Shown: piece after piece, positions 15,330 to 21,552 of the stretch
How positions within the stretch are numbered: the stretch's first letter is position 1
Layout: every line of letters starts with the position of its first letter
Source of the DNA: Deltaproteobacteria bacterium
Lineage (GTDB): Bacteria; Desulfobacterota; BSN033; UBA1163
Assembly: GCA_016875195.1 (NCBI GenBank)
Contig: VGRY01000046.1
Span: 1-33,854 of the forward strand
Reading direction: 5' to 3'
Length of the DNA stretch: 33,854 bases
Position numbers and translations under genes: made by a program
The notes under the pieces: model-generated
What the model was told of the DNA's origin: nothing
The model's database searches: none
What the model saw: only the letters and a program-made list of their open reading frames with translations

Positions 15330-15511
15330 AATAGACCCAAGCAACTCAATGGAGCCCCACGGGCATAGCCCATGCCCCATTTTCCAAGGCCAAGTGGGGC
15401 GACATCCCGGCCAAACGCTGCCGGTTTCATCCACGGGCGAAGCCCGTGACTGAATGCCGAAGTGTCGGGGCGTTCCTTCACTAAGACGTGACCTTCTGCA
15501 GCCGGGGTAAA

Positions 15512-15702
15512 GTTGACTCAAATATTGAGTCAACGTGGATGGAGGTTGAGTAGGAGTCCTGCAGGTTCACGGAGCCGGAGTCCGAATCCGTGGAACAACG
15601 CTAAAGCAGAATCTCTTTTGGGTTTTTAAATAACTTAATTACGGACAGGGGAGTCCACTCCACATTGTCTTGAAAGTTGCGGCCTGACCCCACAGTCCTT
15701 TC
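15512..15702 (+). repeat. Repeat unit B, copy 2 (perfect palindrome plus 170 bp)
   Basis: A perfect palindrome with 10-base arms (GTTGACTCAA-ATA-TTGAGTCAAC, 15512-15534) is followed by GGATGGAGGTTGAGTAGGAG, GAGCCGGAGTCCGAATCCG, CCACTCCACATTGTC, TTGAAAGTTGCGGCC and TGACCCCACAGTCCTTTC. It aligns block for block with 4310-4503. Confidence 0.65.
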
Positions 15703-15770
15703 TCAAAAATTGAATCAGCGTTGACGGTGATCGGAAGGTTTTAAAGTTTGATTTACATTCCCCTGTCAAT
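15701..15770 (+). repeat. Partial repeat unit A, copy 3, merging into the vapBC promoter
   Basis: TCTCAA-AAA-TTGAATCAGCG, then TGACGGTGATCGGAAGG, TTTAAAGTTTGATTTACATT, CCCCTGTC. It matches the first half of unit A (461-530 and 4087-4150). The vapB promoter begins inside it, so the repeat supplies the -35 box. Confidence 0.55.
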
Positions 15771-15780
15771 TTGCTATAAT
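15752..15780 (+). promoter_or_regulatory. Promoter of the second vapBC pair
   Basis: TTTACA (15752-15757), a 17-base spacer, then TATAAT (15775-15780) with the extended TGC. CAATTTGCTATAATAGTTT is shared exactly with the first vapBC promoter. Confidence 0.65.
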
Positions 15781-15812
15781 AGTTTAAATCTTAAAAGAGT
15801 GGGAGATTTTCA

Positions 15813-16055
15813 ATGGAACCAATTCGCCATATCACAAAGACAAAAGATAGACTTCTAAAGGATCTCGAAAGGGTATCCGATATAGAAATCCTCGAAATCT
15901 CGGATTTTGTAGAATTTATAATTAAAAAACGCCATAAGAAGCCATCTCAAAAAATGGCTCCCACTCCCCAAAAAGATCCTATCCTGAGGCTTATAGGAAT
16001 CGTAGATGTAGAGCCTTTTTCGAAAGTAATTGACTGCGAGCTCTATGCCAAATGA
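15813..16055 (+). CDS. vapB: VapB-like antitoxin (DUF2281-like)
   Basis: An 80-residue protein of a small antitoxin family: an N-terminal helical part (T-K-D-R-L-L-K-D-L-E-R-V-S-D-I-E-I-L-E-I, D-F-V-E-F-I-I-K-K-R-H-K-K-P) and a short C-terminal toxin-binding tail (D-P-I-L-R-L-I-G-I-V-D-V-E-P-F-S-K-V-I-D). It has GTGGGAG upstream of the ATG. The stop overlaps the toxin start (ATGA). The gene is intact although its toxin is broken, so it may persist as a lone antitoxin and regulator. Confidence 0.75.
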   Translation: MEPIRHITKTKDRLLKDLERVSDIEILEISDFVEFIIKKRHKKPSQKMAPTPQKDPILRLIGIVDVEPFSKVIDCELYAK

Positions 16056-16480
16056 AAGAGAGGCTTTTTATTGATACTTGGGGTTGGGTTGTGCTCCATA
16101 ATAAGCGGGAGCCCAGACATATTGAGGTTGACCGTTTTTATCGCAAATAGCGCTTACAAAGTGGAACAATCTACACCAGCGATTATGTATTAGATGAAAC
16201 ATACACTTTACTTTTCCGTCGATTAGCCTCTGGTTTATTGGACCATGTCATGCGATCACTTGACGAAGCTATCCGCAAGGGTTATTTGAACCTGGAATGG
16301 ATTTCTCCGGAAATATTTTCTAAGGCAAAAGAATTACAGTTTCGTTTCATTGACAAACCGATGATTTCCTTTACAGACCTAACATCAATGGTTGTAATGA
16401 AAGAATTTGGTATAAAGTCAATACTGACCGATGATGAGCATTTTATCCACGTTGGAATGGGTTTCCAAAAAGTTCCTTAA
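16052..16480 (+). pseudogene. vapC: VapC-type PIN toxin interrupted by an amber codon
   Basis: The frame opens at the ATGA overlap with vapB and reads M-K-E-R-L-F-I-D-T-W-G-W, then E-V-D-R-F-Y-R-K, then TAG at 16148-16150. It continues in the same frame as R-L-Q-S-G-T-I-Y-T-S-D-Y-V-L-D-E-T-Y, M-I-S-F-T-D-L-T-S-M-V-V-M and I-L-T-D-D-E-H-F to a TAA at 16480. All PIN acids (D8, E of D-E-T, D of F-T-D, D of T-D-D) are kept. A single nonsense change at codon 33 is the only damage, and no indel is needed. An internal start at 16238 would lack the first two acids. The toxin is presumably dead, or made only by suppression. Confidence 0.85.
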
Positions 16481-16539
16481 CCTTTCCCCTTTAATCCTGA
16501 TGCTAAAATATGCGATCCCTCTTCTCCAATCTTTTACTA

Positions 16540-16765
16540 TTCCATTATCTTACTCATTTGGTAAAAAGTCCTGCCTGTATGGGAAAGAAAAAAGTTCACC
16601 CTGTTAGAAAGTCTACTACTTTCAGTACTTGCTCAGTTTGAATGAGGATATCAAACAAATACCTTGTCAATAATGAATATTTTCTAACGGGGAAAGGATT
16701 CTCGCCCTTGACACAGACCCAAAAAGTCTTGATAGGATTTCTTCAGGATCTAAAATCTCGGGCAT
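16540..16765 (-). pseudogene. Decayed second copy of the winged-helix gene, split by a MITE
   Basis: From the ATG at 16765 the minus strand reads M-P-E-I-L-D-P-E-E-I-L-S-R-L-F-G-S-V-S-R-A-R-I-L, almost the same as the intact gene at 13134 (M-P-A-P-L-D-P-E-E-I-L-T-R-L-F-G-S). It then runs into foreign sequence and a TGA at 16669. Beyond a 94-bp insertion (16599-16692) similarity resumes at DNA level (CCTGTATGGGAAA versus CCTGCATGGGAAA in the intact gene). After that the copy fades out. The palindrome at 16775-16795 sits in the same place upstream as in the intact gene. Confidence 0.7.
16599..16692. mobile_element. 94-bp MITE-like insertion with 12-bp terminal inverted repeats
   Basis: The ends CCCTGTTAGAAA and TTTCTAACGGGG are inverted repeats with one mismatch. 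Removing the element restores alignment with the intact winged-helix gene (GTTCA joined to AAGGATTCTCGCCC, versus GGTCAAGGATTCTTGCCC), which supports a real insertion. It has no coding capacity. Confidence 0.7.
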
Positions 16766-16774
16766 ACTCAAGAA

Positions 16775-16795
16775 GTTGACTCAATAATTGAGTTG
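16775..16795 (+). repeat. TTGACTCAA palindrome upstream of the decayed winged-helix copy
   Basis: GTTGACTCAA-TAA-TTGAGTTGGC. It is followed by a segment (GTCGAGGGTAGGAAAGCTTG) resembling that after the palindrome at 4210. Confidence 0.6.
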
Positions 16796-16956
16796 GCGGG
16801 TGTCGAGGGTAGGAAAGCTTGCTTGGGTTGGTATTAAATTTCAAGGTAAAACGGTTCGTGGCTGAGATTGGATTCTCTTTTTGCCCAATCCCGCGCCCTC
16901 CCCTTCTGTCCCCTGTCATTTGTAACCGAGGAGCGGGATTCGAGTGGGGAGGGAAA

Positions 16957-16979
16957 GTTGACTCAAAAATTGAGTCAAC
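16957..16979 (+). repeat. TTGACTCAA palindrome, perfect copy (rightmost)
   Basis: GTTGACTCAA-AAA-TTGAGTCAAC, preceded by GTAACCGAGGAGCGGGATTC, a version of the lead-in seen before the copies at 983 and 4310. This is the last copy; none occurs in the remaining 16.9 kb. Confidence 0.7.
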
Positions 16980-17076
16980 GGGTGAGGGAGGTTGAAGATG
17001 TGACCCCAATACCCCTTCCACTACTCTTTCCCAACACAATGAACCCAAGTAACCCAATAAACCTATATATCAACCT

Positions 17077-18555
17077 TCAGAACGTGAACAGGCGCGCAAG
17101 ATAATTGCCTACCTCTGTCAGGTTTCGGTAGCTGGCGCCCTGGTGGAGGATGCCGTAAAATGCGGAAGTCAAAAGAATGCCGATCACTGACCATACCTTG
17201 CTTGATCGTATTTTCAGTTTTTGCATTGTTCCAGGAAACAGCGTTGGAAACTTGACCACCGCATAGATGGCCAGGCCATTCAGAAACCAGTACGAAAGTG
17301 AGCTACCGATGGGAAACCATGGTATCTCCTGGTCAAAAAACCTCGGAATGAGGTGCAGGATTCCTGAAACCATAAGAGACGCCATTATGGCAATAAAGAC
17401 CCATTTCTTTGCCCGCATGATGGGGAAAAAAATGAACGTGATGACCCATTCTCTTAGCAAAATATTCCATCGCCGCCAGTGCTCATTTGGCGTCCTGGCC
17501 AGGAGCCAGTAATTGAAGTTGTCTCTGACCGGTATGCCGAAAAGGCGCGCGCAACCGATAAACAAGTTAAACATAACCCATATCCGACAATACCTCACTA
17601 CATATTGTCCATAAGAATATGCGAGTAGCGGCAGACCCTGCAGACTTGCTTCGTCGATCGGGTCTGTGATGTTAGCAATTGCCCACCCGAGCAGGCTTGC
17701 CAATAGAGCAACATAAATGGCTTTTATGCCTTCGAACCTGACCTTTGAAAGAGAATCTACTGGCGAAAAAGCGTCCTTGTATGTGAGCACAGGCGATCCG
17801 AAGATTCGAGCGTAGTGGTACAACAGGAATTTCCAGGGGTTCATCGTGCGTTTCGGCGGAAGCTCCTCATAGACTGAATACCAGAGCATTGGGATCAGGG
17901 CGGCCTGGAATGCGGCAATTCCACCGATAGACATTCCAGCCAAAAACGGCCAGTTTCTTGATAGATACAGGAGAAGCACTGCTGCAGAACAAATAAAGAT
18001 GAGCTTGACCACTCTCCGGATCGGAAGCTTTATTACGAGAAAAACTGCTGCGAGAAAGATCAGATAAACGACCGCGGAAGGGACATCAAAACTGCCTTCG
18101 GCAAGAATGGCCAACGGTAGCGCCAGGATCAGGAGAATGGTTAGACGGTATCGGGGGCTCAAAAAGTAGGTGATGAAAAACAGAATAAACAGCGGTATGA
18201 GCAGATTCGGTATGTACGGAAAGCCCGAGGTATCCACCCGAGGAACCGCGAGGTTCAGAACATATTTCTCCACGAAGTATTCGGCAATGACAAAATACCG
18301 GGGCACAAGAAATACAGTTCCCATGATCGCCAGTGCAAAGAATAGAAAGTGATCCCTGATTAGCCAATTAACTATTCTCCCTCCGCGCAACATAAAATCA
18401 TGCAACGTCATGTACAAGTAACCGACGGGTTTGAACAAAACCTGAACCCACATAGCTGAAAAAGTCATGAACCCCGGCAGAGCATTAGCAGTCTGACCTC
18501 GCTTTGTGCTAACCTGTCCGTCAGGCATCTTATTTTTGGTACTCAAGAAACTCAT
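17077..18555 (-). CDS. MBOAT-like membrane O-acyltransferase
   Basis: A 492-residue integral membrane protein with about ten or more hydrophobic segments. It has the MBOAT signature region N-F-N-Y-W-L-L-A-R-T-P-N-E-H-W-R-R-W-N-I-L-L-R-E-W (compare F-x-R-P-Y-x-A-x-S-P-x-E-F-W-R-R-W-x-I-S-L in AlgI/DltB relatives). The likely catalytic His follows in M-V-S-G-I-L-H-L-I-P-R-F, and a second His lies in Y-G-I-L-H-Q-G-A-S. MBOATs move acyl groups across or onto extracytoplasmic acceptors. With the ACP, AMP-ligase and SGNH genes it fits polymer acylation. The start has only a weak ribosome site; M10 or M30 are alternatives. The sequence is divergent from AlgI, so the acyl donor is uncertain. Confidence 0.8.
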   Translation of the reverse strand: MSFLSTKNKMPDGQVSTKRGQTANALPGFMTFSAMWVQVLFKPVGYLYMTLHDFMLRGGRIVNWLIRDHFLFFALAIMGTVFLVPRYFVIAEYFVEKYVLNLAVPRVDTSGFPYIPNLLIPLFILFFITYFLSPRYRLTILLILALPLAILAEGSFDVPSAVVYLIFLAAVFLVIKLPIRRVVKLIFICSAAVLLLYLSRNWPFLAGMSIGGIAAFQAALIPMLWYSVYEELPPKRTMNPWKFLLYHYARIFGSPVLTYKDAFSPVDSLSKVRFEGIKAIYVALLASLLGWAIANITDPIDEASLQGLPLLAYSYGQYVVRYCRIWVMFNLFIGCARLFGIPVRDNFNYWLLARTPNEHWRRWNILLREWVITFIFFPIMRAKKWVFIAIMASLMVSGILHLIPRFFDQEIPWFPIGSSLSYWFLNGLAIYAVVKFPTLFPGTMQKLKIRSSKVWSVIGILLTSAFYGILHQGASYRNLTEVGNYLARLFTF

Positions 18556-18599
18556 CAGGAAGCCATTTCAAATCAGTTTTTATTGCCTTATCAAGACCT

Positions 18600-18776
18600 A
18601 CCCATGCGATATTTTCATAAACTCTGAAACTTCAAACTGACCCAATCCCGTAGACGTTGAAAGATTTGGCCCAATCACTTCATTCCCCGTAATGTAAGCC
18701 CCTGCTGGAATCGTTTGTCCTGAACTTCCATGAATCGCTGTTATGGTTCGTTCAAGAGTGCGAGTGGGGGGGCTGA
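18600..18776 (-). pseudogene. Fragment of a beta-helix/FN3 protein gene
   Basis: The minus strand reads R-T-L-E-R-T-I-T-A-I-H-G-S-S-G-Q-T-I-P-A, then G-A-Y-I-T-G-N-E-V-I-G, nearly the same as part of the intact beta-helix protein (R-T-L-G-R-T-I-T-A-I-H-G, 23415-23520). It then ends in unrelated residues and a TAG near 18600. About 100 bases are almost identical between the two sites, so this is a recent partial duplication or remnant. Confidence 0.75.
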
Positions 18777-18994
18777 CTGTAGTCCAAGGTCATGACCTGC
18801 TGGATTGACAAAAAGAGGATCAACGCCCTAGATAGAATCGGCATCTTGACCATAACTCGATCGCCATTTTGAAAACGAAGCAATATTGCTTCCACCTCCC
18901 CAGGCAATAAAATTCTCTGTAAAATTTTGTTAGGCATTACGGACCCAATTGCTTTCTCTTTGTGCAGAGTTTGATTGTATAATCGAAATGCCAA
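18777..18994 (-). pseudogene. Fragment of a GT2 glycosyltransferase gene
   Basis: The open frame from 18994 contains Y-N-Q-T-L-H-K-E-K-A-I-G-S-V-M, matching Y-N-R-A-K-Y-V-E-K-A-I-G-S-V-M of the GT2 at 22896. The DNA CATTACGGACCCAATTGCTT followed by TCTCT is identical at both sites. A second match, L-L-P-G-E, follows, after which similarity fades. It abuts the beta-helix fragment, in the opposite order to the full-length genes. Confidence 0.65.
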
Positions 18995-19090
18995 AATCGT
19001 AGCATATTATCATCCATGCCTTTTTCCCTCAGTTATCAAATATTAGCGTGTCTCCCTGTACACGCATTACCCGGAAAACTTAAAAAATGA

Positions 19091-20134
19091 CTAACTTGTC
19101 TCTTGTTTCCTCAATCCTTCTTCTAATACAATTTGTCTTACCTTACCAAAGTAGTGATGGGGAAGGCAATATTTAATCACCCATTTATGGGCATTTTTGC
19201 CAATATTGATTCTCTCTTTTTCGTTTTCCAGTAGAAACTTTATGGCTTCACACATTTGCTGGTTGTCACCTGGTGGCACAAGCAAACCATTTTCGAGATG
19301 ATTTATATAATCTACCGTTCCGGCAGTTTTGGTAACCACAACAGCTTTCCCCATTGCCATCGCCTGAAGAAATATACTCTGCCCTGTAGATATTTTCCTG
19401 TCTTCTAATGGAACGACTACAACAGTACTCTTTCGCATAAGTTCCGTTAATTCTCCCAATGGAATATCATATTTAATAGATACATTCTTCGGTATGTTAA
19501 TGTTATTAATATTCCACGGTGAAGCTACTACGACAACCTCGTTTCCAATATCATTTACAGCTTTAAAAAAAGTATCATAATCCCTGAATGTCCTCCCAGC
19601 AGTTAGAATGAAGTCACCGCCTCTATCATGAGTTATATTTAGGTATTTAGGGTCGAAATAACAATGTACAAAAATTGTTTTATCCGTGTTCCATCTAAAT
19701 ACTTCCGGATAATACACGACTTCGGTCATAGAGGAACACACGGCGGTATCTATAGAAGATAAAATCAAGCGCATGAAAAGGTATTTCAACTTCGATCGTA
19801 ATGTGGGTTCCTTCTCCCGCATGATGAACTGAAGGATTATGTGCTTCATCGAGGTCATAAAACCAACCCTCTGCAGTGCGGCGACGATAAAGGAGGCTAC
19901 ACCACATTCAAAGGTGAATACATAACCTGGCTTATGCCTTTTTAATGCTCTAATTATTTTTATCGATAAACGGAAGAGATGTCTGAGCATTAACTCTCCC
20001 TCCTTTTTATTTCCAGTTGTAGTTATCCTAATGTATTCGATATTGCACCCACCTATTGAATCCTTAATATGACTCCACCACCATGGTTTATCATGCCACG
20101 GACCAATTGTGAGAATAACAGACTTTTTACTCAT
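19091..20134 (-). CDS. GT-B-fold glycosyltransferase (family 1/4-like)
   Basis: A 347-residue cytoplasmic glycosyltransferase with the GT4-type C-terminal nucleotide-sugar domain: D-F-I-L-T-A-G-R-T-F-R-D-Y, then V-V-V-V-P-L-E-D, A-M-A-M-G-K-A-V-V-V-T, G-T-V-D-Y-I, N-G-L-L-V-P-P-G-D. The N-terminal acceptor domain is divergent, starting V-I-L-T-I-G-P-W-H-D-K-P-W. The frame is clean and ends normally. A broken paralog lies at 21553-21870. It probably adds one sugar of the repeat unit; donor and acceptor cannot be told. Confidence 0.85.
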   Translation of the reverse strand: MSKKSVILTIGPWHDKPWWWSHIKDSIGGCNIEYIRITTTGNKKEGELMLRHLFRLSIKIIRALKRHKPGYVFTFECGVASFIVAALQRVGFMTSMKHIILQFIMREKEPTLRSKLKYLFMRLILSSIDTAVCSSMTEVVYYPEVFRWNTDKTIFVHCYFDPKYLNITHDRGGDFILTAGRTFRDYDTFFKAVNDIGNEVVVVASPWNINNINIPKNVSIKYDIPLGELTELMRKSTVVVVPLEDRKISTGQSIFLQAMAMGKAVVVTKTAGTVDYINHLENGLLVPPGDNQQMCEAIKFLLENEKERINIGKNAHKWVIKYCLPHHYFGKVRQIVLEEGLRKQETS

Positions 20135-20216
20135 AAAAATATGTTTGATAGTGTTTGAAAAATATTGACAAGATTTAGTTTACAGTGGCTATAGTTGTTA
20201 TGTCATTTTTTTTAGG

Positions 20217-21179
20217 TCAACCCATGCACCCAAGAGGACCAAATAATTTAGAAAGATCTTCATTTTGACTTCGTTGAGAATACTTTCTCGCAGTCAAGAG
20301 TCCACCATGCTTCAGGCTTTGTTTTAGTGTCTGATCCTTCATGAGTCGACATACATGTTTTAAAATGGTGACAGCATTATTATCAGGCGCAACTAGTGCG
20401 TTCTCACCGTCGACCAGATAGTCAGGCCCAGATGTGCGATAGGTAACTACTGCACAGTGTGCCAACATCGCCTCCAGGGGCACTCGCCCGAATCCCTCTT
20501 TAGTATATGGCACAACCACAATCTCCGAGGCCCGCATGACCGCAGCAAAGACATCTTGCGCAAGATCCGAAACAAGTCTTACTGGAACGTATGGTATCCT
20601 TCTTTTAACTCTCATCAGCCTCAGGCCTGCATGCAACGCGTATGCCTGTAAAACATTCTTATTGGCGAGTATGAGCACTGAGTTGACGTTCTGGTGCTCT
20701 GGGTCTGGGTAGAATAGGTGCGAACAAGAATCAATTGATTCCCGCACAATATTGATTGGGAGGTTGGCATAATATGGTTTGCTTTTTACTAGTTCCATTG
20801 TAAACTGCCCTGAAGTAATGATATGTGAAAAACCTAGCCCTGCAAAGTTCGACGTCTTCAGTAGCTTCGCCGGCATATACCTGTAGCTGAGCGCAATGAC
20901 GATAGCCCTCTTGGCAGTAGCAAAATAACGTTGGCGAACTTTTAATGAACCTTCAGGAACTACAACAATGTCCTCGGGACTAAGCTCTTCATGTACGTGG
21001 GCGAGGGCACGCTGAGGGAATGTCAAGTCTGACCAAGAGAGAGTTATCTCTCGCTCCGATACTGCGTATGCTTCACAGCCCAACGAATTAAGAGCAGAAA
21101 CGTGGCTCAAAAGTGTAAGAATACCCCCAGCAGGAACATCGCGTGATTCTGGCACGTAATAAAATACTCTAGGTTTCAT
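20217..21179 (-). CDS. Glycosyltransferase (GT4/GT1-like)
   Basis: A 320-residue protein with a glycogen-phosphorylase-type GT-B C-terminal half: S-E-I-V-V-V-P-Y-T-K-E-G-F-G-R-V-P-L-E-A-M-L-A-H, C-A-V-V-T-Y-R-T-S-G-P-D-Y, D-G-E-N-A-L-V-A-P-D. The N-terminus V-F-Y-Y-V-P-E-S-R-D-V-P-A-G-G-I is acceptor-side. The start is the ATG at 21179; the frame begins one codon earlier at a TTG. It is shorter than typical GT4 enzymes (350-400), but the motifs are complete. It lies next to the GT-B at 19091 on the same strand. Confidence 0.8.
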   Translation of the reverse strand: MKPRVFYYVPESRDVPAGGILTLLSHVSALNSLGCEAYAVSEREITLSWSDLTFPQRALAHVHEELSPEDIVVVPEGSLKVRQRYFATAKRAIVIALSYRYMPAKLLKTSNFAGLGFSHIITSGQFTMELVKSKPYYANLPINIVRESIDSCSHLFYPDPEHQNVNSVLILANKNVLQAYALHAGLRLMRVKRRIPYVPVRLVSDLAQDVFAAVMRASEIVVVPYTKEGFGRVPLEAMLAHCAVVTYRTSGPDYLVDGENALVAPDNNAVTILKHVCRLMKDQTLKQSLKHGGLLTARKYSQRSQNEDLSKLFGPLGCMG

Positions 21180-21182
21180 CAA

Positions 21183-21373
21183 TGGCAGCTTTTCCTAATT
21201 GGAGTGACTTTTGGTAATGAACCTGGTGATTTTCTGAATAAATGTTCCAAAGTGAGATTGTAATTTGTTAGCACAAGCCTTGTCACTTCGTGTCCAGTTT
21301 TAGTTTAAATTGTTCTGTTCGATTGGTTGATAATCGCCTCTGCCGACCCCAACGCGCCCTCTGCACCCTCAAC
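21183..21373. other. Residue of unidentified sequence beside the IS200-like remnant
   Basis: On the minus strand a frame reads K-T-G-H-E-V-T-R-L-V-L-T-N-Y-N-L-T-L-E-H and ends in TGA near 21183. I do not recognise it. It may be the right part of the decayed IS or an unrelated gene scrap. Confidence 0.3.
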
Positions 21374-21550
21374 TCAAGGATGGTCGAGGCTTTGCCAAAA
21401 CTTGCATTCCCATTGTGTATGCTGTAGACTTTCATAGCGTTCCATTCAAAGCCTCCTTTTCTGTAGCCTTGAGCGGTTCACAAAGGGAGGCTTTTCTTAT
21501 ATTCCCGAAAATGTCAAACGCTGCGAGTCTCCCGGCATAGCCGGGGGTTT
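21374..21550 (-). mobile_element. Remnant of an IS200/IS605-type element (left end and tnpA start)
   Basis: Reading the minus strand from the left: a subterminal hairpin CCCGGC-TAT-GCCGGG (21531-21545), a second long hairpin (AAGCCTCC / GGAGGCTT, 21449-21494) and a GGAGG ribosome site. Then comes an ATG at 21445 starting M-E-R-Y-E-S-L-Q-H-T-Q-W-E-C-K-F, the typical N-terminus of IS200 TnpA (S-L-S-H-T-K-W-x-C-K-Y-H). The frame stops after 23 codons; the HUH and catalytic Tyr region is gone. The hairpins match the known IS200/IS605 end organisation. The left end lies at the exact point where the GT pseudogene loses homology. Confidence 0.7.
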
Positions 21551-21552
21551 AC

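Larger units (their letters stand above)
15330..15812. other. Repeat-rich spacer upstream of the acyl ligase
   Basis: It holds two CACGGGC/GCCCGTG-type hairpins (15357-15374 and 15431-15452), repeat unit B copy 2, a partial unit A, and the vapB promoter. The apparent N-terminal extension of the ligase frame is repeat sequence. Confidence 0.55.
16481..17076. other. Spacer with a decayed winged-helix copy, a MITE and two palindromes
   Basis: Besides the remnants listed separately, I see only AT-rich spacer and a G-rich lead-in before the second palindrome. The minus-strand open frame 16743-17057 runs through these repeats and is not a gene. Confidence 0.5.
18556..19090. other. Spacer made of fused gene fragments
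   Basis: Contains scraps of a GT2 gene and of a beta-helix protein gene (listed separately), then about 90 bases of plain spacer before the GT-B stop codon at 19091. Confidence 0.55.

Noticed and set aside
16238..16480. A separate 80-residue gene starting at 16238
   Set aside because: It is the in-frame continuation of the amber-interrupted vapC and lacks the first two PIN acids.
461..16979. The TTGACTCAA palindromes as integron attC sites between TA cassettes
   Set aside because: No GTTRRRY/RYYYAAC core pair or attC-like bulged arms are seen, modules lie in both orientations, and no integrase gene is present.
461..16979. A CRISPR array
   Set aside because: The repeats are palindromic, irregularly spaced (80 bp to several kb), and flanked by conserved rather than unique spacers; no cas gene.
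16743..17057. Minus-strand 104-residue open frame
   Set aside because: Crosses two palindromes and the start of the decayed winged-helix gene in another frame.
13349..18555. A complete exosortase/PEP-CTERM system
   Set aside because: The acyl ligase, GT4 and AsnB resemble members of such loci, but no exosortase, PEP-CTERM protein or chain-length protein is visible in the window.
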